Below are positions 1 to 12,126 of a stretch of 64,000 bases of DNA, in pieces. The translations under genes were made by a program, and so were the position numbers. This DNA comes from Astragalus membranaceus. Taxonomy: Eukaryota > Streptophyta > Magnoliopsida > Fabales > Fabaceae. How positions within the stretch are numbered: the stretch's first letter is position 1; each line of letters begins with the position of its first letter. The stretch lies in assembly GCA_039519185.1 (NCBI GenBank), contig CM076851.1, forward strand, positions 30,897,825-30,961,824. The letters run 5' to 3'. Under the pieces are notes generated by a model. That model searched no databases. It worked only from the letters and a program-made list of their open reading frames with translations, and was not told where the DNA came from.

Positions 1-2
1 TC

Positions 3-11
3 CTATAAATA
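3..11 (+). promoter_or_regulatory. TATA box of the plus-strand Ogre LTR
   Basis: The sequence ctataaata lies at the left edge. A similar block (cctataaatt) occurs on the minus strand at about 13900 in the related LTR, at a comparable distance (about 2.4-2.5 kb) from the U5 end. That supports its role as the LTR core promoter. Confidence 0.6.
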
Positions 12-1007
12 TGACGCTCAAATTTCATTTCCAAGACACGGATTACACACATTTTCACCACAATTTCACAACTCCTCTCTGCTTCTCAGACACAGATTTC
101 CACGAGATCAGAGAAAAAACCCATTTTTCTCGAAATCTCTCACATTTTAGAAAAACTCTTCTACGCTTTATTTTTCGCTCTATTCGTTCCGTTGGTCCGT
201 CTGAGCTGATCTTCTGCAAGAGTTAGTTGGAGTTGCGTTCTTCAAGTGGTAGTATCTGCCTTCATCAGAGGTATTTCTGTCTTTATATTTGTTAATATTT
301 AATCATTGTGATCCATGCCAAAATTGCCCTATGTGATTTAACTTAGTTATAGTGTCATTGTTGATGATGAACCACATGATTCCCACTTATGCCTAGTGCA
401 TCATGTTCTGAGTGGTGAAGATGGTCTTAGATGATTCAACCCTTTTAGTTTATATGATGATTGGCAATGTGATTCACACTTGTGCACTTGTGCACTTAAT
501 CTTAAGTGTGAGGATTGACCAAAGTGATTCAACATTCTTTGATACTTTGGTCGCTAAATAATTTGCTTGCCTATGCTGGCCAATGATCATGATTGAGGCA
601 ACTTTTTTGCTTGAGCTTACAGCGTCATCGTCTACTCTCATATAGAATATCATCAATACTTAGATAGGTCCATTTCTTACATTGCATCTTCCACTAGATG
701 TGCATTTAGATTCCCCTTGCGTTTTGTAGAAATATTTGAGTATGGTTCTCGCCTAGCATCTTCCACTAGATGTGCATTTAGGTTCAATCTTGCCTACTCT
801 TGTATTTTTGCTTGATGCCCAATTCAAGTTCCCTCCTTGCCTATCTATGCGTTGTGATCTACTATGTGTAGTTTAGACTTGATTTCTGTTGGCGAATTCA
901 AATATTGTTGCTTAATGATTTGATTCCACTGATTGTGTTATGCTTGAATCCACCAATTCTTTCTCGCATTCATTGTTTTCATTTCTAAACGACCTGGCAC
1001 AAAAACG

Positions 1008-1790
1008 GTTACTAGTGGCAATCCATCACAACCTTTGATTGGTTTGATTGCCATGAAAGCCTCAATTTCAAAAGAATTTTCGTAAGCATAAAGCAAGCTA
1101 CTAGTGATAATCCATCACAACCTTTGTTGGTTTGATTATCATGAACGCGTCCAATTTCAAAAAGCATTTGTCTAGGTATCAAAGAATCAAAAGCAAGTTA
1201 TTAGCGGTGGTCCATCATAACCTTTGTTAGTTTGATCATCATGAAAGCTTTCATTTTCTAAAACCTCATCAAAAATATTTTCATTTTTAAGGCTCGTTAG
1301 AACTACGTCGCTTTGATTCCCATTTGGGATACGGAGGAGCGAGTCAAATTCTCGTCAAGCGCAACCATAAAAAGTTTAGCATTTGCATAACAAAAAGAAA
1401 AGAGTTATTTTCATCACTTTTGCAAACCAAGATCATTTTCAGGACGAAAACCTTTTCCTTTCTAAAAAACATTTTCAACCCATTGTCGCTAGTGGCTAAT
1501 CAGAACCTTTGTTCGTCTAGCCATTGGTAGCAATGTCTTTTTCCCAAAAGAACAACAAGCGATGATCACTCATAACCTTTGTTAGCTTGATCATTCGTGC
1601 CAATCAATCTCTTTCGAAAACCACTTTCAAAAAGACAAATAAAAAACGGGTTGCTACTAATAGTCAATCAGAACCTTTGTTCGTCTGACTGGCGTTAGTG
1701 ATTCTCATTTTCAAGAGTACTTAGCGGTGATTACCCATAACATTGGTTAGTTTAATCATTCACTAAATGCTCGTCCTATTTCAAAAAAAC
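1008..1790 (+). repeat. Array of hairpin-forming units in the Ogre LTR U5
   Basis: At least seven related units of about 45 bp occur near 1010, 1102, 1199, 1490, 1557, 1655 and 1722. Each has the form variable arm, then ccatcacaacctttgttggtttg or a variant, then the complement of the arm (for example gataatcc with ggtttgattatc). The same unit, reversed, occurs in the other Ogre LTR (49447-49490, 49529-49570), so it is a family feature of the long U5. Confidence 0.6.
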
Positions 1791-2034
1791 TCACTAAAAA
1801 AGGATAAAAAACAAAAACTCTTCAAAAAGACAAAGAAGAACTACGTAGCTTTGAATTCTCCATCGCACCGGGAGATACGTAGGAGCGGGTCACATCCCGT
1901 CAAGCATAACAAATAAAAATCATTTTCACAATAAGTTTTCAAACAAATTATTTTCAAAAGAAAGAAGAACTACGTAGCTTTGAGTTCTCCATCGCACCTG
2001 GAGATACGTAGGAGCGGGCCATGTCCCGTCAAGC
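1298..2034 (+). repeat. Three copies of the TACGTA module of Ogre LTRs
   Basis: Copies lie at 1298-1360, 1837-1905 and 1966-2034. Each reads gaactacgtagctttga, then ttctcc, a short loop, ggagatacgtaggagcg, and ends near cccgtcaagc. The two TACGTA blocks and the ttctcc/ggaga pair make it an imperfect hairpin. Seven further copies lie in the other Ogre-type elements, in the orientation of each element. Confidence 0.7.
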
Positions 2035-2388
2035 ACTTTTTTTTCGCTTTTTCTAAAAAAACCATTTTTTCCCCTTTTTTTTTTTCATAAATAAATAAAG
2101 ATTTTCAATAAGAAGTAGAGAGGCAAAATTAAGTATTTTCAAGTCAACACACTAAAACCACACATTTAATTAAAGGTTCCCTCTCAGTAGAGAGGACGTG
2201 TGGGGTGCTAACACCTTCCCCGCGCGTAACCGACCCCCGAACCCTATTCTCTAGTTTCGCAAAACCAATCGCTTCCAAAAAAGGTTTTCCTAATATTTTC
2301 CTTAATAAATATTGGTGGCGGCTTCATTGTCTTAGGAAAAGTTGTGAACGAGGAAGGTTCTCCCTCGGGGACTTTTTCGGGCGCAACA

Positions 2389-4922
2389 ATTGTGCAGAGG
2401 AAAAGGAGGTGCATTGATTCTATTGGCGTACAACTGACATTTGAGGCATTTCCTTACATGTGCTATGCAATCAGCTTCCATGATTTTACGTGCCATCATA
2501 TGGCCGTTTGCATGTGTCCCACAGATCCCCTCATGCACTTTAATTATAACTCTATTAGCTTCCTTAGCATCTACGCACCTCAACAAGGTACCATCTTGAC
2601 TTCTTTTATAAAGTATTTCTCCAGTCAAAAAGAAAGTCATCGCCAGCTTTCTAATCGTCCTTTTGTCTACGTCATTCGCGCCGGCGGGGTATTCTCCAAC
2701 TTGAATGTATTGCTTTATATCATAGAACCATGGTTCATTGTCTGGCTCTTCTTCTACATCAGCGCAACATGCTGGTTCATCCTTGACCTTTACGCTGATG
2801 GGTTGGATTTCTGCGTTGACATTTAATTTAAACATTGCGGCTAGAGTAGCTAAGGCATCAGTAAACTTGTTTTTATCTCGTGCTAGGTGGGTGAATGTCA
2901 CTTCTTCAAAACTCGTAATCAGCTGAGTCAGATGCTTCTGGTAAGGAATTAATTTTTTGTCCTTTGTTTGCCACTCGCCTTTTACTTGGTAAATGATAAG
3001 CGCCGAGTCTCCGAACACCTCTAATCTTTTCACACCAAGGTCAATCGCGACTTGAAGACCACTCGCACAGGCCTCGTATTCTGCGATGTTGTTAGTGCAT
3101 TCAAAGCTTAGCTTGATAGCTACTGGGTATTGTTTACCCTTTGGTGAGATTACAACTGCCCCAATGCCATTCCCATACATGTTAACTGCTCCGTCGAAGT
3201 ACATCTTCAACATGTTTCTTGTTTCTTCACCCTCATCGGCATTCATTACTCCTCTTTCCCCATCGTCTGGGTCAAACGATTGTCCTTCTTCGAGAGGGTT
3301 TTCAGCCAAATGGTCGGCAATGATGCTCCCCTTGATTGACTTCTGTGACACATACTTGATGTCATATTCTGATAAGATCACTTGCCATTTTGACACCCTT
3401 AAGGAGACATGAGGGCTTTCAAAAATATACTTCAGTGGATCAAACCGTGAAATCAAACACGTAGAATAGTACAACATGTATTGACGGAGTCTTCTAGAGG
3501 TCCAGACTAGGGCACAACACGTCTTCTCAATTGTTGCGTAGCGAGTCTCGCCGTCGTTGAACTTCTTACTCAAGTAGTAGACTGCCTGCTCTTTTCCTGA
3601 TGCATTGTGTTGTCCTAGCATTGCCCCAACAGATGATGGCAACACAGTTAAGTACAAAATTAGCGGCCAACCGGGTGTTGGGGGAGCCAGGATAGGAGGA
3701 TTTGACAAGTAATTCTTTATTTTATCAAAAGCCTCCTGACACTTCTCATCCCACTTCCCTGGTTGGTTCTTTCTTAGTAGCTTGAATATTGGTTCACATG
3801 TGCTAGTCAAATTGGCAATGAATCTAGCAATGTAATTGAGTCTTCCCAAAAAGCTTCTTACTTCACGCTCTGTTTTTGGCGCAGGCATTTCCTGGATGGA
3901 CTTCACTTTGTCAGGGTCCACCCTTATACCATCCTTGCACACAATGAAACCCAGGAGCTTCCCTGATGATGCGCCGAAAACGCACTTGTTGGGATTCAGT
4001 CGCACCCTATACTTCCTGAGCCTTTCGAATAGCTTTCGGAGCACTTCTACATGACTTTCGTTTTCTCGCGACTTTGCTAACATGTCATCCACATACACCT
4101 TGATTTCTTTATGCATCATATCATGGAAAAGTGTGACCATGGCACGCTGATAAGTGGCTCCGGCGTTCTTCAAACCAAAGGGCATCACTTTGTAACAGAA
4201 TGTTCCCTAAGGAGTGATAAACATGGTCTTTTCTTTATCTTCTGCATTCATGAGGATTTGATTATATCCTGAGTAACCATCCATGAGCGAAAACCTATGA
4301 TTTTTGGCAGTATTATCAACTAACAAGTTGATATGTGGAAGAGGAAAGTCGTCCTTTGGACTGGCCTGGTTGAGATCCCGATAATCCACACACATCCTAA
4401 CCTTCCCGTCCTTCTTGGGTACAGGGACAATGTTAGCTACCCATTTCGGGTGTACTGAGACCTCTAAAAATCCGACATCCCATTGTTTGGTCACCTCTTC
4501 TTTGATTTTCAAAGACATGTCAGGGTGCATCTTCCTCAACTTTTGCTTTTTTGGTTTTACATCTGGCAAGAGGGGGATTCTATGTGCTGCTATTTTTTTG
4601 ATCAATGCCAGGCATATCCTTGTAAGACCATGCGAAAACATCTAAGTACTCCCTGAACAAGACGATCATCTCCTCCGGTTCAGGATTGTCTACCAATTTC
4701 AAGTCTTTCCTTTCTTCTTCAGACCCCATATTGATGATTTCCACAACTTCATCATTCGAACTAAATTCCCTTTCAGTGTGCCCCAGCAGTTCAGTAAATC
4801 TGTTAATTTCTTCATCACCCTCTTCCGACTCGGAGTAGTCTTCATCAGGAATTGCGTGGGAGTCGAATAATGGGTTCTCAACTTCCCCGTAATGAGGCAA
4901 AGTTTTTGTGAAATTATGGCTC
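2389..4922 (-). pseudogene. Ogre pol: RT, RNase H, second RNase H, start of integrase (broken)
   Basis: Reading leftwards from the putative splice acceptor, an acidic linker leads into the RT fingers (VRMCVDYRDLNQASPKDDFP, LMDGYSGYNQI) and the palm motif YVDDM near 4090. A Ty3-type RNase H follows (YYLSKKFNDGETRYATIEK). Then comes a second RNase H related to the archaeal/plant type, with MYFDGA, NIAEYEA and FGDSAL supplying acidic residues. Last is the H2C2 zinc-binding start of integrase, ending in KCLKCQLYANRINAPP. Breaks: a frameshift near 4600 and an in-frame TAG at about 4209, in place of a Trp codon normally found before GTF. The catalytic integrase core is missing because the plus-strand LTR begins at 2388. 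The double RNase H is typical of the Tat clade. Confidence 0.87.
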
Positions 4923-5142
4923 CTGGAGAGTAAATAAACAAAATTGGCGGGGGAATAATGATGGGAAACAACACGAGAGAAACCATCGATAAGGGACAAA
5001 AAGAGAAAAAAACAGAATAATAAGAGGTCGAGAAAAAGATAACACAGAGGGATAAAAATGCATGCAAATTCATTTAATTCATTTAATACTTGTCTCAAGC
5101 AAAATAACATAAGCCTTATAGTCTTAGCATAATAAAAGATGA
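4923..5142 (-). other. Probable conserved Ogre intron between protease and RT
   Basis: The protease frame stops at 5143. The next ~220 nt on the minus strand are T-rich and end in a pyrimidine tract plus tactctccag, a good 3' splice site, after which the pol frame opens (SHNFTKTLPHYGEVENP). Ogre elements are known to separate the gag-protease and RT-integrase ORFs by stops that splicing removes. The donor is not certain: a GT occurs right at the protease end (catgtaatc). Confidence 0.5.
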
Positions 5143-6450
5143 TTACATGAAAGTAACAACATCAACAACAGGTTCAGATTCCCAATTGCTCAGAAGCTCT
5201 TGATTGGTGTCAAGGATAGCAGCACCCCTTGCTCTCGAGCCCCCTTTATCCAGCATGTTGATCACGATGCGATGCACAACGTCGACTACCTCAGAGGGCG
5301 AGATTATCTCTGCAGGCGCCGGGAAAGTGTCACTTAAATGTGGGATTGACCGAGCCTTCTCCTTTCCTATTCCCAGGGCTTTGAACTTTGTCTCGAGGTT
5401 CCCTTCATATCCGATCCCGAACGTATCCAACTTCTCTTTTGCCGGTATAGGAGCACATACCCCTTGAGGATGCCGACCCAAGCCTTTTCCTTCCTCATAG
5501 CCATTTTTTGTCATTATCCGAGCCACTACCTGGTTCACACTGATCTTCGACAAACCTCCCTCAACAGTCTCCCTCTTCTCCACCTCGAAGCTATGACACA
5601 TATTCGTTACTTCCTCTTCAGCGTTATCCACGTATGGGAGAGACATGGGTTTTGAGACTAGCATCTCTTCTTCTCCACGGATCGTGATAATGCTTCTGTT
5701 ATCAATAAACTTAACTCGCTGATGAAGAGTAGAAGGTACTTCCCCAGCATCATGAATCCATGGTCGACCTAATGGCATGGTGTATGCTGAATCGATCGCC
5801 ATAACTTGGAACAACACACGGAAAACACTCGGACCAATTTCCAATGGAAGAGTTATTTCACCCAATACACTCCTTTTGGACCCGTCAAAAGCTCGGACCA
5901 TTAAAGTCTGTGGCATCAAGTCTCTCTCCTCCAAGCCTAATGCATCCAACGTGGACATAGGCATGATGTTAAGAGCAGGTCCACCATCAATTAATACTTT
6001 GGCCACCACGAATCCCCGACATTTCAGTGTGATGTGCAAGGCTCGGTGTTCCCTTATTGTTGGAACGGCTATCTCATTTTCCGCAAAGGTGATTAGGTTG
6101 TATCGCTGCATCGGGTCCACCATACTCACCACATTCTGGGGTGTTTCATCAGGCTTTACGATGGCTTCCTCCAGATTTTTCAACAAAGCCTTCCTATGGA
6201 CTTCCGAAGAGAGGATGAGAGATAACAGTGAAATACGGGCCGGAGTCTTTTTGAGCTGCTCCGTCACATCATATTCACTCTGCTTCATGATTTTCAGAAA
6301 CTCTTCTTCCGACTCTTCTCCTCCATCTGCCTCTTCCCCCTTCTTATTCTTTTCAGGTTCTTCAGGTCCAAAGTATCGCCCACTCCGGGTTATTCCTCCC
6401 ACACTTACAATATTATCAATAGACTCCTCGACTTCTTGTTCCTTACCCAT
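5143..6450 (-). pseudogene. Ogre aspartic protease followed by a G-patch domain
   Basis: 435 codons are open from an ATG at 6450. The retropepsin active site is VLIDGGPALNIMP, the D-G-G variant usual in Tat elements rather than DTG or DSG, at about residues 153-165; the second conserved region is MPLGRPWIHD (about 223-232). Near residues 310-345 lies GYEEGKGLGRHPQG, which fits a G-patch, a glycine-rich nucleic-acid-binding domain also attached to some retroviral proteases. The N-terminus (GGITRSGRYFGPEEP) is shared by Ogre polyproteins. The ORF is in the same frame as gag, separated only by a stop at 6499-6501, which is either a regulated stop or a mutation. Confidence 0.82.
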
Positions 6451-6498
6451 TTTGCACTTTGACGCACCGCCTATAGCCTTGACCTGAGTTCCATAATT

Positions 6499-8442
6499 CT
6501 AGGGAACCGCATGAGTATTGTCACAAGCAAAAGGTGTGGGTTTTTTCACAATCACTGTAACCTTTTCTGATACCGAAGGTTGATTGAGGGGCGGGACTAT
6601 GAGCACGAAACGCTCCAAGACATTGACCTCCTCCCGAGCCATAGCTTCCTTAGCTTGAACAATCCCCAGTGTCATTAGGCTTTGAACACGGGCTTTGAAA
6701 TCCCAACAACCTTCCACATCATGACCAGCACAACCATGATGGTACACACACCTCTTCTCTTCGTCGTACATAGCATATCTCACGACTTCTTTGGTGGGTG
6801 CCACTACTCCATAACCGGCCTTTTGGAATCCTTCCCATATCTTCATCATAGGGGTTTGCAGTTTCAGAACCCTTTTGATAGGCGCACCATCCGTTTCTAT
6901 CATACTCACTGATGCATTCCCCTTGTGCTTATGGAGAGGGTCATTAGTGATATTTGGTCCCGACTCCTCTTGGATGTCTAATTTCTTGTGAGCGATCAAC
7001 CTCCTTACAAAATTTTTGAAGGCCTCACAATCCTCAAATGAGTGGCCGGCAGCTCCCATGTGAAATTTGCAGGTCAGGTTTGGTTTGTACCAGGATGGGA
7101 ATGGAGGTTCCCAATTCTTTACTAGCATCCCTGCGATCAAGTGGGCGTCGTGTAGTTGTTGAAACAATTCAGCGTTAGTGATGGAAAGTTTAGGAAATGG
7201 GGAAAAGTTGGGAGGGGGTTGGCGGTAGGATTGGCGGGCTGTCTGGTAGTTGGGACGTGGTTGAGACTGTGTGTTTTGGACAATGTTTATGGGGAAAGAT
7301 GGTGGGTTAGTGTTTTGGTTCATCGGGTAAGGGGTATTTGGGTGAGGTTGGCTATATCTTGTCTGTTGAGGAATATGGTTTGGTGCGGCTCGAATGAAAC
7401 TGACTTCTGGGTCTTTCTTTTTCTGAGGGAAACTCTTTTTTGACCTCCCATTCTCCATCTGTTCCATGGGAAGTTTTCCAGCTCTTGCCAGCATCTCAAT
7501 TCTTTCACCGGCGGCTATCAGATCTGCGAAGTCTTTATAGGCAGCTCCGGCCATTGCGGCCACATAGGGGGATCCCAACGTCCCCAAGAAGTAAGAGCAC
7601 ATCTCTGATATAGTGAGTGGTGGTTGGACTTGTGCAGCAAGAGTTCTCCACCTCTGGGCATACTGTTTAAATGCCTCATCATTCTTCTTTTGTAGTATTC
7701 CCAATTGCTCACGTGTTGGAGCCATGTCAATATTAAACCTATACTGGTTCATAAAGACGTCAGTGAGGTCCTTCCAACTATCAATCTTAGAGTGGTCCAT
7801 CTGAATATACCATTCCAAGGCTGGCCCGGTCAAACTTTCATGGAAAAAGCTAATGAGGAATTTCTCGTCCTTGGACCAAATTGACATTTTGGTGCAATAG
7901 GTCCTTAGGTGCAGAAGAGGATTGGTGCTCCTATCATATTTGGTGAAGTCGGGCGCTTTAAAGTCTCGTGGAATTACGACGTCAGTAGTGGGACAAAGCT
8001 CGACCAAGCCCAAGGACCCGAAAGTGCTAGATCTTTGTATCACTTTGATCTTTTCCTCTATCTTATCCATCCACTGTTGTCTCACCTTATCCTTTTGCGT
8101 TGACGCATGCCCCTCGTCCATCACGTTCTCCGCGTGGAATGCCCCTCCTGGCCCACTTGTAGGGTATGGTTACTCTCCCTCATGGTGACCCGCAGATACA
8201 TTTCCCATTCCAACGGGGATATCAGATGGCCCATGGTTGCCATTGTTCGGATTTTGAAACACCTCACCTTCGTTGCCGACCATACCGACTACCCTCGCAG
8301 ACAGGAAAGCGATCGTGTCCTCTATGGCTAGCAAGGCATCTTCCATTCGTGCCTGGGTCGCAGCCATTTCCTCCATTTTCCCCTTGACTTCGTCCACTTC
8401 CTGGCTTAGATTCCTTCCATGCATTTCCTCTTGCTCTGCCAT
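6499..8442 (-). pseudogene. Ogre gag (one internal stop)
   Basis: The open frame extends upstream to 8514, but the first ATG is at 8442 (MAEQEEMHGRN). An N-terminal coiled-coil-like part (EEMAATQARMEDALLAIED) is followed by an in-frame TAA/TAG-type stop at 8170-8172, after which the same frame continues. The capsid region has the plant gag signature (LTGPALEWYIQM, SWKDLTDVFMNQYRFN, FKQYAQRWRTLAAQV). Two zinc-knuckle-like motifs follow, CKFHMGAAGHSFEDC and CVYHHGCAGHDVEGC. It is clearly related to the intact gag at 56226-57653 (same WKDL, QYRF/EYEY and YAQRWR blocks). The protein would form the virus-like particle; here the stop makes a full-length product unlikely. Confidence 0.86.
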
Positions 8443-8717
8443 TCTTGCTCTGGATCTGGTGAAGTACACTCTAGTTTGATTGGTCTTTTTCTTAGCATGT
8501 GCAATGGTTATCAAGTTCCTTAAATCTGATAAGAACTTTCCGTAAGTACATGAATGAATAGATGAATGAATGGATGAAATGCGAATGCATAGCTTTTATT
8601 TATCGTGCTGGGGAATTGTAAGCTTTAATTCAGAATGAGATGGGGTCAAATATTAAAACGAAACAAACGAGTTCTTCATTAATAATAAAAAAGTACTACA
8701 TCTGAAAATCAAGCAAA

Positions 8718-10708
8718 CTAGCGGACTGCATTCTTATCCTTATCATCAGGATAACGTCCTTTGCTTTTGAACACTTGTACAAGGTGTTTGCAGAAATCAA
8801 TAAATCGAGTGATCTCGACTGGTGTGTTCCCGTCTCTGGCAATGTCTGCTGCTATTAGGATTTTGGGAACCTCTCTGACAGCTTCATTGGCTAGCCCCGC
8901 TAGTTGGAAGAATCTCTTCCTCCAATACTCGTAATCATCATTTAGCTTCACATAATGCTCCTTCAGAAACACATGCTCCTTGTTAAGGTCATCGTAGATC
9001 TTGTCTTGATATTCAGAAAAAGCCTTCAAGTCAATTGCTTTTTTACACTCTTCTTGCAGGGCTTCCTGATACTCCTCAAGTTTCTTCTGTATCACCTCTC
9101 TGGCTTTCCTTTCCACTACCAGCCGACCCTCACATTCAACAGTCCTTTCTTCTAATTGAGATTTTACACTATCAAGTTGGTTTCGTAATGCTGTCTCAAT
9201 CGCTGCGGCTTTGGTCAAATGCTTTTCCCACACATGAGCATTGTTTACGGCCCTTTCCCTCTCTCGGTTGCGCACCTTGAGTTCTTCATTTGCACCCGCA
9301 AGTCCTTCTTGTATCCGGCACATTTTTTCTTTCCCGGCCTGTTCCCTCTCATCACATTCGGCCAGACGCTTTCTTTTTATGGCACATTCTCGTCGCAGAT
9401 CAGTGTTCTCTTGGAGTACTTTCATTAACTGATCTTGCAACTCTGCCTTTTCTTGTTCTGAGTTGGACAAAGCGGCTTGGAGTTTTTCCATATCTTCATG
9501 GAGCATAGGGACGGGCTGAACGATCTCGGGCCTGACTGGAGTTGTGAGGCGAAACGGAAGTCTACACTCTCGGACTCTGAGTTTGACCCACTGTATGTAG
9601 CTTTCCTTTGCATCGATACCCCTGGGTCCCAGTTCACGCCCTTTCCTAGTAACTTGGCCCCAGGCTCGACTGATCCTCCTTAGCATATCAAGGCCTTCAG
9701 AACCTCTCTTCTCCAGCACATATGAGAGCCAAGATTCTTCCGAGGGTGGATTCATCATAGGGTAACCGAGCTGTCTCAAAGCAAGGGCGGGATTATAATT
9801 GATGCAACCCTTGGTTCCTATGAGGGGGACATCTGGGAAATCTCCACACCGATAAACAATTTCCTCTTTATTTTGATCTCGAGAGTACCAAGATATATCA
9901 CTCCCTTTGAGGCCAGCGATGTATTGGGCCCATTCCGTCTTGCCTTTGACTTCTATCAGATGGTTTCTTTTGAAAATATGAGAGGTGAACCAACGATACA
10001 ATATATGCAAACAACATAAAATCAAACCCGACCGTTTTTATGGCGTTGATGAAGAGTGTAATACACATCAGCAAGGACGGCCGGGGCGGGATTCTGTCCC
10101 CGGAGCTTGAATTCTAGGAAGACATCGATTGCAATATAATCAATAAAATCACATTCACTTGGGGATAGGACGACTCCATAGAGGAGGAGAGAGAGAACGT
10201 CCATAAAGGTAACCCAATCTCCTTTGTTGGCCCGGGACGAGGCTTCTTTCTCCAAATACTCCCTGGTCAAACCTTTTACACCCTTCTTTTCTACTACCAT
10301 CTTAGCTAAGTCTGGTGCCAGAACTTTTAATATCTCAAATAAATTTTCAGCTAGGGGATAATTCTCCACATATCGATAGGGCTCCTTATTCTCTGGAGGG
10401 AAACATAAGATATTTTCAAATTCTTCCAAGGTCGGGGCCAACTGATAGTCTTGAAAAGTGAAACACCGTAACGGTGGATCATAATACTGGCCCAGTGCGG
10501 TGAGAGCCTTATCTTGTACCTTATCATTTAGAAGCCCTAGGAGCTTCCCATACTTGGCGGTAAAGGAGTCGCGCTACCATGACACTATTTTATTGCTTAA
10601 ATCCCGCAAGTTGCTCATATCTGGTTGCTTGACTTTCAGATGTATGGTTTTCTTAAAAATTTGATCCATCCAGTCAGAAATAAAACCGTACAATTCCCTG
10701 GCGGTCAT
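8718..10708 (-). pseudogene. Ogre ORF1: plant-mobile-domain-like (DUF7745-type) plus coiled coil
   Basis: It lies between PBS and gag, where Ogre elements carry an extra ORF of unknown function. The probable start is the ATG at 10708. The N-terminal half has REYLEKEASSRANKGDWVTF, LLLYGVVLSPSECDFIDYIA, VLADVYYTLHQRHKNGR and LYRWFTSHIF, matching the helical DUF7745-type region as I recall it. The C-terminal half (about 9500-8900) is a long charged heptad-like coiled coil (EEKLQAALSNSEQEKAELQ region, QKKLEEYQEALQEE). Breaks: TAG at 10576-10574 (codon 45) and a frameshift at about 10025, where the two halves overlap by 4 nt. Role unknown; RNA or particle assembly are only guesses. Confidence 0.75.
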
Positions 10709-11381
10709 ATAAATGCATGCAAAGTGAGATGTTAATATATTAGTCTTTCATGACATTCGAAAGGTAAAATAAGACGCATGAGGTGTGTTTTTAAAAATGA
10801 ATATTTCGCCGAGAGTAAAATATGATTTTTTTGGAATTTTTCAAAAATGCGAAAATGCATTCGGGTTTGCTTGAATGCAGGTCTAAGGTTTCTTCTAAAG
10901 GGTGAACCTCTCAAAGGTGGCTCTATAGAGTCCTAAATAAGGTTCCTAGAGCCAACGACCCCAATCAAGAATGCTAATCGCGACAATAGGCAAGCTATTA
11001 GAAGTGATAGCATCCCCAAAAAGGGACCAAACTCTACGTGAGACTTTCGTGACCACCCACCAGGACGTACATCCAGTAGGCCCATCACTACGCGGTCTCG
11101 TTCTAATTTAAGGTATGCTCTAGTCCGGGTGTAGGACTATTCTCACGTGCGTGCAGAGGGGTGTGATAGTGAAGTGTGTGTAGGAGCAAGATGCCAGACA
11201 TACCACCCAAGCTGCAAAACAAACAAACACATATACAGAAAATAATAGTCCTCTACCCTAGGGTTCATATTTAAGCAAAATGTAAAACAACTATATACGA
11301 TAATTCAGTACAGGGTAAATAAAATTATTACTCCAATATATCTCGCACATTCAAATTATAAAAGGCTTGACTCTCTTGTAT
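10709..11381 (-). other. Ogre 5' leader between PBS and ORF1
   Basis: No ORF. It holds a block (about 10990-11220: gagactttcgtgacc, cgtacatccagtaggc, gtgtgtgtaggagcaagatgcc) whose order and wording recur in the leader of the gag-only Ogre at about 58850-59080 (gaaactttcgtgagag, ggacatcagtccaattggc, gtgtgtgtggtaaggg). Conservation between elements with quite different LTRs suggests an RNA signal such as packaging or dimerisation; that role is inferred. Confidence 0.5.
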
Positions 11382-11399
11382 TCCCCAGTGGAGTCGCCA
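11382..11399 (-). promoter_or_regulatory. Primer-binding site, tRNA-Arg type
   Basis: The minus strand reads tggcgactccactgggga two nucleotides after the LTR end. It is the known Ogre PBS, complementary to a tRNA-Arg 3' end, and is identical to the one at 59434-59451. Confidence 0.88.
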
Positions 11400-12126
11400 T
11401 CTGTCGTGACCGTGATCCCGACGTAGAGGGCTCAAAAATTGATAGTTTTAGGAGTCACCACCCAATTTATTTAATAGGAAAAATTGAGAAAAACCTACTT
11501 TTAAAGTTATTTGGTCTGCGTAAACTAGATTGGATCCGGGAGTCGGTTATGTATAGGGAAGGGCGAAAACTTAATTCCACAGCACCCCTAAAACATCTGT
11601 CCGAAGACAGTTACCCTAAATTTGATTGTGCAACACATCATTAAGCTTAGAAAATTTGTTTACCCAAAAAATAAATAAAGTAAAAAAAAAGGAATCATTT
11701 AGAAATAAATAAAATAGGGACCAATTTAAGAAAAATTAATTTTGACTTGACGGGGAGGCCCCGCTCCTACGTATCCTCCGGTGCAATGAGGAACTCAACA
11801 GTCACGTAGTTCTTCCTGAAAAAGTTTGTTGGTTGGTTGATTTTATTTTTTGAAGGGGGTTTAAGATCAAAGTTGTTAAGCTAAAGTCCCTTAAACCGGG
11901 ATCGACAAGACGTACGTCTCAGTCAGACCCATTTTTTTAGTTTTTTAGGAAAATAGGTATTAAAGAAAAAAATGATTATTTATTGAAAAAAAATTAATTT
12001 AGCCTGACGGGGAAGCCCCGCTCCTACGTATCTCCGCAGCGGAGAATCAAAGGCTACGTAGTTCTTTTTAGAAAATATTTGTGTGTTTGGTGTTTTTTAT
12101 TTTGAATAGGGATTTTAGGACTATTG

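Larger units (their letters stand above)
1..2388 (+). mobile_element. Ogre-type LTR, plus strand, right part (TATA box to U5 end)
   Basis: The stretch opens with a TATA box, runs through a very long R-U5 region and ends in gggcgcaaca at 2388, a normal CA terminus. The last ~230 bp (gtgctaacaccttcccc, cgacccccgaacc, attggtggcggctt) are the same landmarks, in the opposite orientation, as the PBS-proximal end of the LTRs at 48439 and 59454. The LTR is therefore on the plus strand. At 2389 the sequence switches abruptly to the minus-strand pol of another Ogre, in the middle of its integrase region, so this is an insertion into that element. The right copy of the 5-bp target duplication should be attgt (2389-2393); the left copy is outside the window. 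It may be a solo LTR or the 3' LTR of a larger element. Confidence 0.8.

Noticed and set aside
2332..2400. Integrase of the decayed Ogre ending by deletion into its own 3' LTR
   Set aside because: The LTR at 1-2388 is in the opposite orientation to the pol gene, so it is an inserted element and not the 3' LTR of the same Ogre.
2344..3412. Plus-strand open frames across the pol region
   Set aside because: Shadows of the minus-strand RT/RNase H frame, which has clear motifs.
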